Source of the DNA: Chloroflexia bacterium
Lineage (GTDB): Bacteria > Chloroflexota > Chloroflexia > Thermomicrobiales > JALYUS01
DNA: 7,529 nt
Assembly (NCBI GenBank): GCA_025928215.1
Contig: JAICJW010000223.1
Span: forward strand, 1 to 7,529
Direction of reading: 5' to 3'
The notes below the pieces were generated by a model. The model was given only the letters and a program-made list of their open reading frames with translations, made no database searches and was not told the DNA's origin. Shown here in pieces: positions 5,819-7,529 of this stretch (position 1 is the stretch's first letter; each line of letters starts with the position of its first letter). The position numbers were made by a program, and so were the translations under genes.

Positions 5819-7237
5819 ATGATGCGCGGTAGCGGCAGGAAGGCGGCGACCTCTCGGGTCGTCGCCGCCATGGTCTGCGCGCTGCTCCTCGCCGGGGCTA
5901 TTACCGTCATGCGGCCCAACCCGGTCGGTGCAGCGGTGACGGTCTCGATGCAGAATATCGCCTTCGTGCCTCCAACCCTCATGGTTTCCATCGGCACGAC
6001 CGTGACATGGACCAATCAAGACACTGTACCGCACACGACGACGAGTGACGCGGCGCCTTCATGGGATTCCGGCGTCCTGAACAAAGGCGCGTCGTTCTCG
6101 TTCACCTTCACGAAGGCGGGCACGTTCACCTATCACTGCAACGTCCACCCAACGATGCACGGCACGATCACCGTCATACCGGCCGCTTCACCGACCCCCA
6201 CGGTGCGCCCCCCTACCGCCACCGCACCCGCGCCACCGACCGCCACCCCGACCCACGTCGCCACACCAACTGCCATCCCCGTTGCGACGAGTACCGCAAT
6301 CGGCACGGTGACCGCGACGCCAACCGCGGGGGCGAGCACCCCGGCGGCAATCGTGACGGAGACGCCGACCGCTGCCCCGCCACCGGCGGCGAATCCCGAC
6401 CCCATCCAGCCCGGCCCGATCTCGGCGCTCGGCTTCGCGAACTTCGTCGCGCCGATCCGTCCTTTCACCGACACGCCGGATCATCGGTTCTTCGCTGCGA
6501 CGAATCACACGCTCAACTTCGGCTTCAAATCGTTCTGGGAGCAGAACGGCGGCCTCGCGCTCTTTGGTTACCCGATCAGCGAGGAGTTCCTCGAACGCGG
6601 CACGGATGGCGTGATCCGCACGGTCCAATACTTCGAGCGCGCCCGCTTCGAGTATCACGACGATCTCCCCACTCTCCCGTATGGGGTTGAGATGGGGTTG
6701 CTCAGCGAGGAGAGGGTGGCGGGGCGGCTGCACGAATCGCCTTTCCTGCCCGTGCGCGCGGATGCGGCGACCGACGGGCAATTCTTCCCGCAGACGGGTC
6801 ACACGCTCGCGGGGCCATTCGCCGCGTTCTGGCAGACGAATGGTGGCCTGGCACTCTTTGGCTATCCGATCAGCGAGCCATTGACGGAGACCGGCCCGGA
6901 CGGCGTCGCACGAACCGTTCAATACTTCGAGCGGTATCGGTTCGAGTACCACGCGGAGACCGAAACGGTGGAACTTGGGCGGCTCGGCGTGCAGATCGCT
7001 CAGGCACACGGCTACCTGCCGGCCAAGACGCTCCTGCAAGAGCACACCCAGCACGGCGGACGCGGTACTCCCCATTACCGCGTGGTTGCTGTCCGGGGCG
7101 CGGCCCACGAGCGAACGTACGACGTTGAGGTGGTGGTCGAAGGCCAGACACTCGGGCACGGGCGGGGGCATTCGCGGCGCATCGCCGAGCAGGCAGCGGC
7201 GGAGGAAGCGCTGGCGCGGCTGGGGACGCCGCTGTAA
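5819..7237 (+). CDS. Exported cupredoxin / surface-module / dsRNA-binding-domain mosaic protein
   Basis: This 472-residue protein reads without interruption through five parts. (1) A signal peptide with hydrophobic core 14-31 and likely cleavage near Ala38. (2) A plastocyanin/amicyanin-like domain at 40-119 with all four type-1 copper ligands: His72 in VPHT, then Cys107, His110 and Met113 in YHCNVHPTMHG. (3) A Pro/Thr/Ala linker at about 122-200. (4) Two surface modules at 222-295 and 321-395 with NGGLALFGYPISE and TVQYFER. (5) A dsRNA-binding domain at 402-468 with KTLLQE, GTPHYRV, GAAH, VVVEGQTLGHGRGHS and SRRIAEQAAAEEAL, matching the RNase III C-terminal domain. The cupredoxin implies electron transfer or copper binding outside the membrane. 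The dsRBD implies nucleic-acid binding, unexpected there. There are tandem ATGs at 5819 and 5822 with a weak GAAGAG-type ribosome site. The gene lies 93 nt after the MFS gene and may be co-transcribed with it. Confidence 0.92.
   Translation: MMRGSGRKAATSRVVAAMVCALLLAGAITVMRPNPVGAAVTVSMQNIAFVPPTLMVSIGTTVTWTNQDTVPHTTTSDAAPSWDSGVLNKGASFSFTFTKAGTFTYHCNVHPTMHGTITVIPAASPTPTVRPPTATAPAPPTATPTHVATPTAIPVATSTAIGTVTATPTAGASTPAAIVTETPTAAPPPAANPDPIQPGPISALGFANFVAPIRPFTDTPDHRFFAATNHTLNFGFKSFWEQNGGLALFGYPISEEFLERGTDGVIRTVQYFERARFEYHDDLPTLPYGVEMGLLSEERVAGRLHESPFLPVRADAATDGQFFPQTGHTLAGPFAAFWQTNGGLALFGYPISEPLTETGPDGVARTVQYFERYRFEYHAETETVELGRLGVQIAQAHGYLPAKTLLQEHTQHGGRGTPHYRVVAVRGAAHERTYDVEVVVEGQTLGHGRGHSRRIAEQAAAEEALARLGTPL
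6482..7003 (+). repeat. Two tandem copies of the NGGLxxFGYP/VQYFER surface module in the cupredoxin protein
   Basis: The copies span 6482-6703 and 6779-7003. They share HTL, FW-x-x-NGGLALFGYPISE, DGV-x-RTVQYFER and RFEYH almost letter for letter, so they are closer to each other than to the two modules in the L,D-transpeptidase. This suggests a recent internal duplication. Confidence 0.85.
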
Positions 7238-7361
7238 GGGACGTGCGACCTCCGCCGAATCGAGCGGGGCTATGGCACGCAAACTGCGAGCCCTTTCCAA
7301 TCACGGTGCTGTACGGTGCGACACCGAGCAAGGCCCAGTCTGAGGAAAAGAGGGAAGTGAC

Positions 7362-7529
7362 GTGGCCCACAACGAAATGTACATCGCTTGGCTCAACGAT
7401 GCCTATGCTACGGAACAAGCGTTGATCAAGGTGCTCGAAAATCATGTTAAGGACGCCGAAGGGCATCCGCAAGTGCATATGAAGATCCAGCAGCATTTAG
7501 AGGAGACGCGACAGCACGGCGAACTGGTC
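7362..7529 (+). CDS. DUF892/YciE-like ferritin-fold protein, 3' end beyond window
   Basis: The first 56 residues are visible and the frame is open to the last base. The sequence reads MYIAWLNDAYATEQALIKVL, then a short turn and HPQVHMKIQQHLEETRQHGE. This fits the first two helices of the DUF892/YciE group of ferritin-like four-helix proteins, whose usual opening is an L-x-D-x-Y-x-x-E-x-Q helix followed by HLEET. Glu18 and the Glu48-Glu49/His52 group are candidate metal ligands. Family members are linked to stress responses, but a function cannot be stated. The start is GTG at 7362, preceded by AGAGGGA 6 nt upstream. ATG at 7377 is possible but lacks a ribosome site. The gene is 124 nt after the mosaic gene, and I saw no convincing promoter or terminator in that gap. 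Confidence 0.7.
   Translation, partial: MAHNEMYIAWLNDAYATEQALIKVLENHVKDAEGHPQVHMKIQQHLEETRQHGELV

Noticed and set aside
6188..7300. Long open frame antisense to the cupredoxin-dsRBD gene
   Set aside because: Arg-rich shadow of a strongly supported gene, with no motif and no ribosome site.
7238..7361. Possible promoter or terminator between the mosaic gene and the ferritin-like gene
   Set aside because: No -35/-10 pair at acceptable spacing and no stem followed by a T tract could be found by eye.

Overview
This is a GC-rich bacterial window with seven protein-coding genes, the last cut off by the window end. The best guess for the host is a Chloroflexota member (Thermomicrobia/Sphaerobacter-like), at moderate confidence. 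Two exported proteins carry a repeated module of the type NGGLxxFGYPxSEE...VQYFERxRFEYH, which I associate mainly with that phylum. An A/T-richer palindromic intergenic repeat with the core GAACCGCAGAGACGCAG is also, from memory, abundant in such genomes. No rRNA, tRNA, CRISPR or transposase is visible.

Layout. 1-217: a long inverted repeat whose right arm encodes the C-terminus of a class II aldolase-family gene (173-829, minus). 830-1082: a divergent control region with an 18-bp perfect palindrome and a possible minus-strand promoter. 1083-2189 (plus): an exported L,D-transpeptidase (YkuD) with two surface-type modules, followed by a possible terminator hairpin. 2251-3444 (minus): an M20 carboxypeptidase-G2-like peptidase. 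3470-3539: a second, shorter copy of the palindromic repeat. 3549-4187 (minus): a histidine phosphatase. 4188-4414: a purine-rich divergent spacer with an imperfect inverted repeat. 4415-5725 (plus): a 12-TM MFS transporter. 5819-7237 (plus): an exported mosaic protein. 7362-end (plus): the start of a DUF892/YciE-like ferritin-fold protein.

The most striking object is the 472-residue protein at 5819-7237. It reads without a break from a signal peptide through a complete type-1 copper (plastocyanin-like) domain, a Pro/Thr/Ala-rich linker and two of the modules shared with the L,D-transpeptidase, into a well-conserved C-terminal double-stranded RNA-binding domain of the RNase III type. A canonical cytoplasmic RNA-binding domain on a secreted cupredoxin is unexpected and may be an undescribed architecture.

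The second notable object is the window start. The first 42 bases encode, on the plus strand, the same last 14 residues plus stop as the aldolase gene does on the minus strand, with the palindromic repeat between them. This is either a true inverted duplication or a fold-back artefact at a contig end.

The genes do not form one obvious pathway. The shared module links the transpeptidase and the cupredoxin protein to the cell surface. The phosphatase and peptidase may be co-transcribed. The remaining genes look like independent metabolic or transport units.
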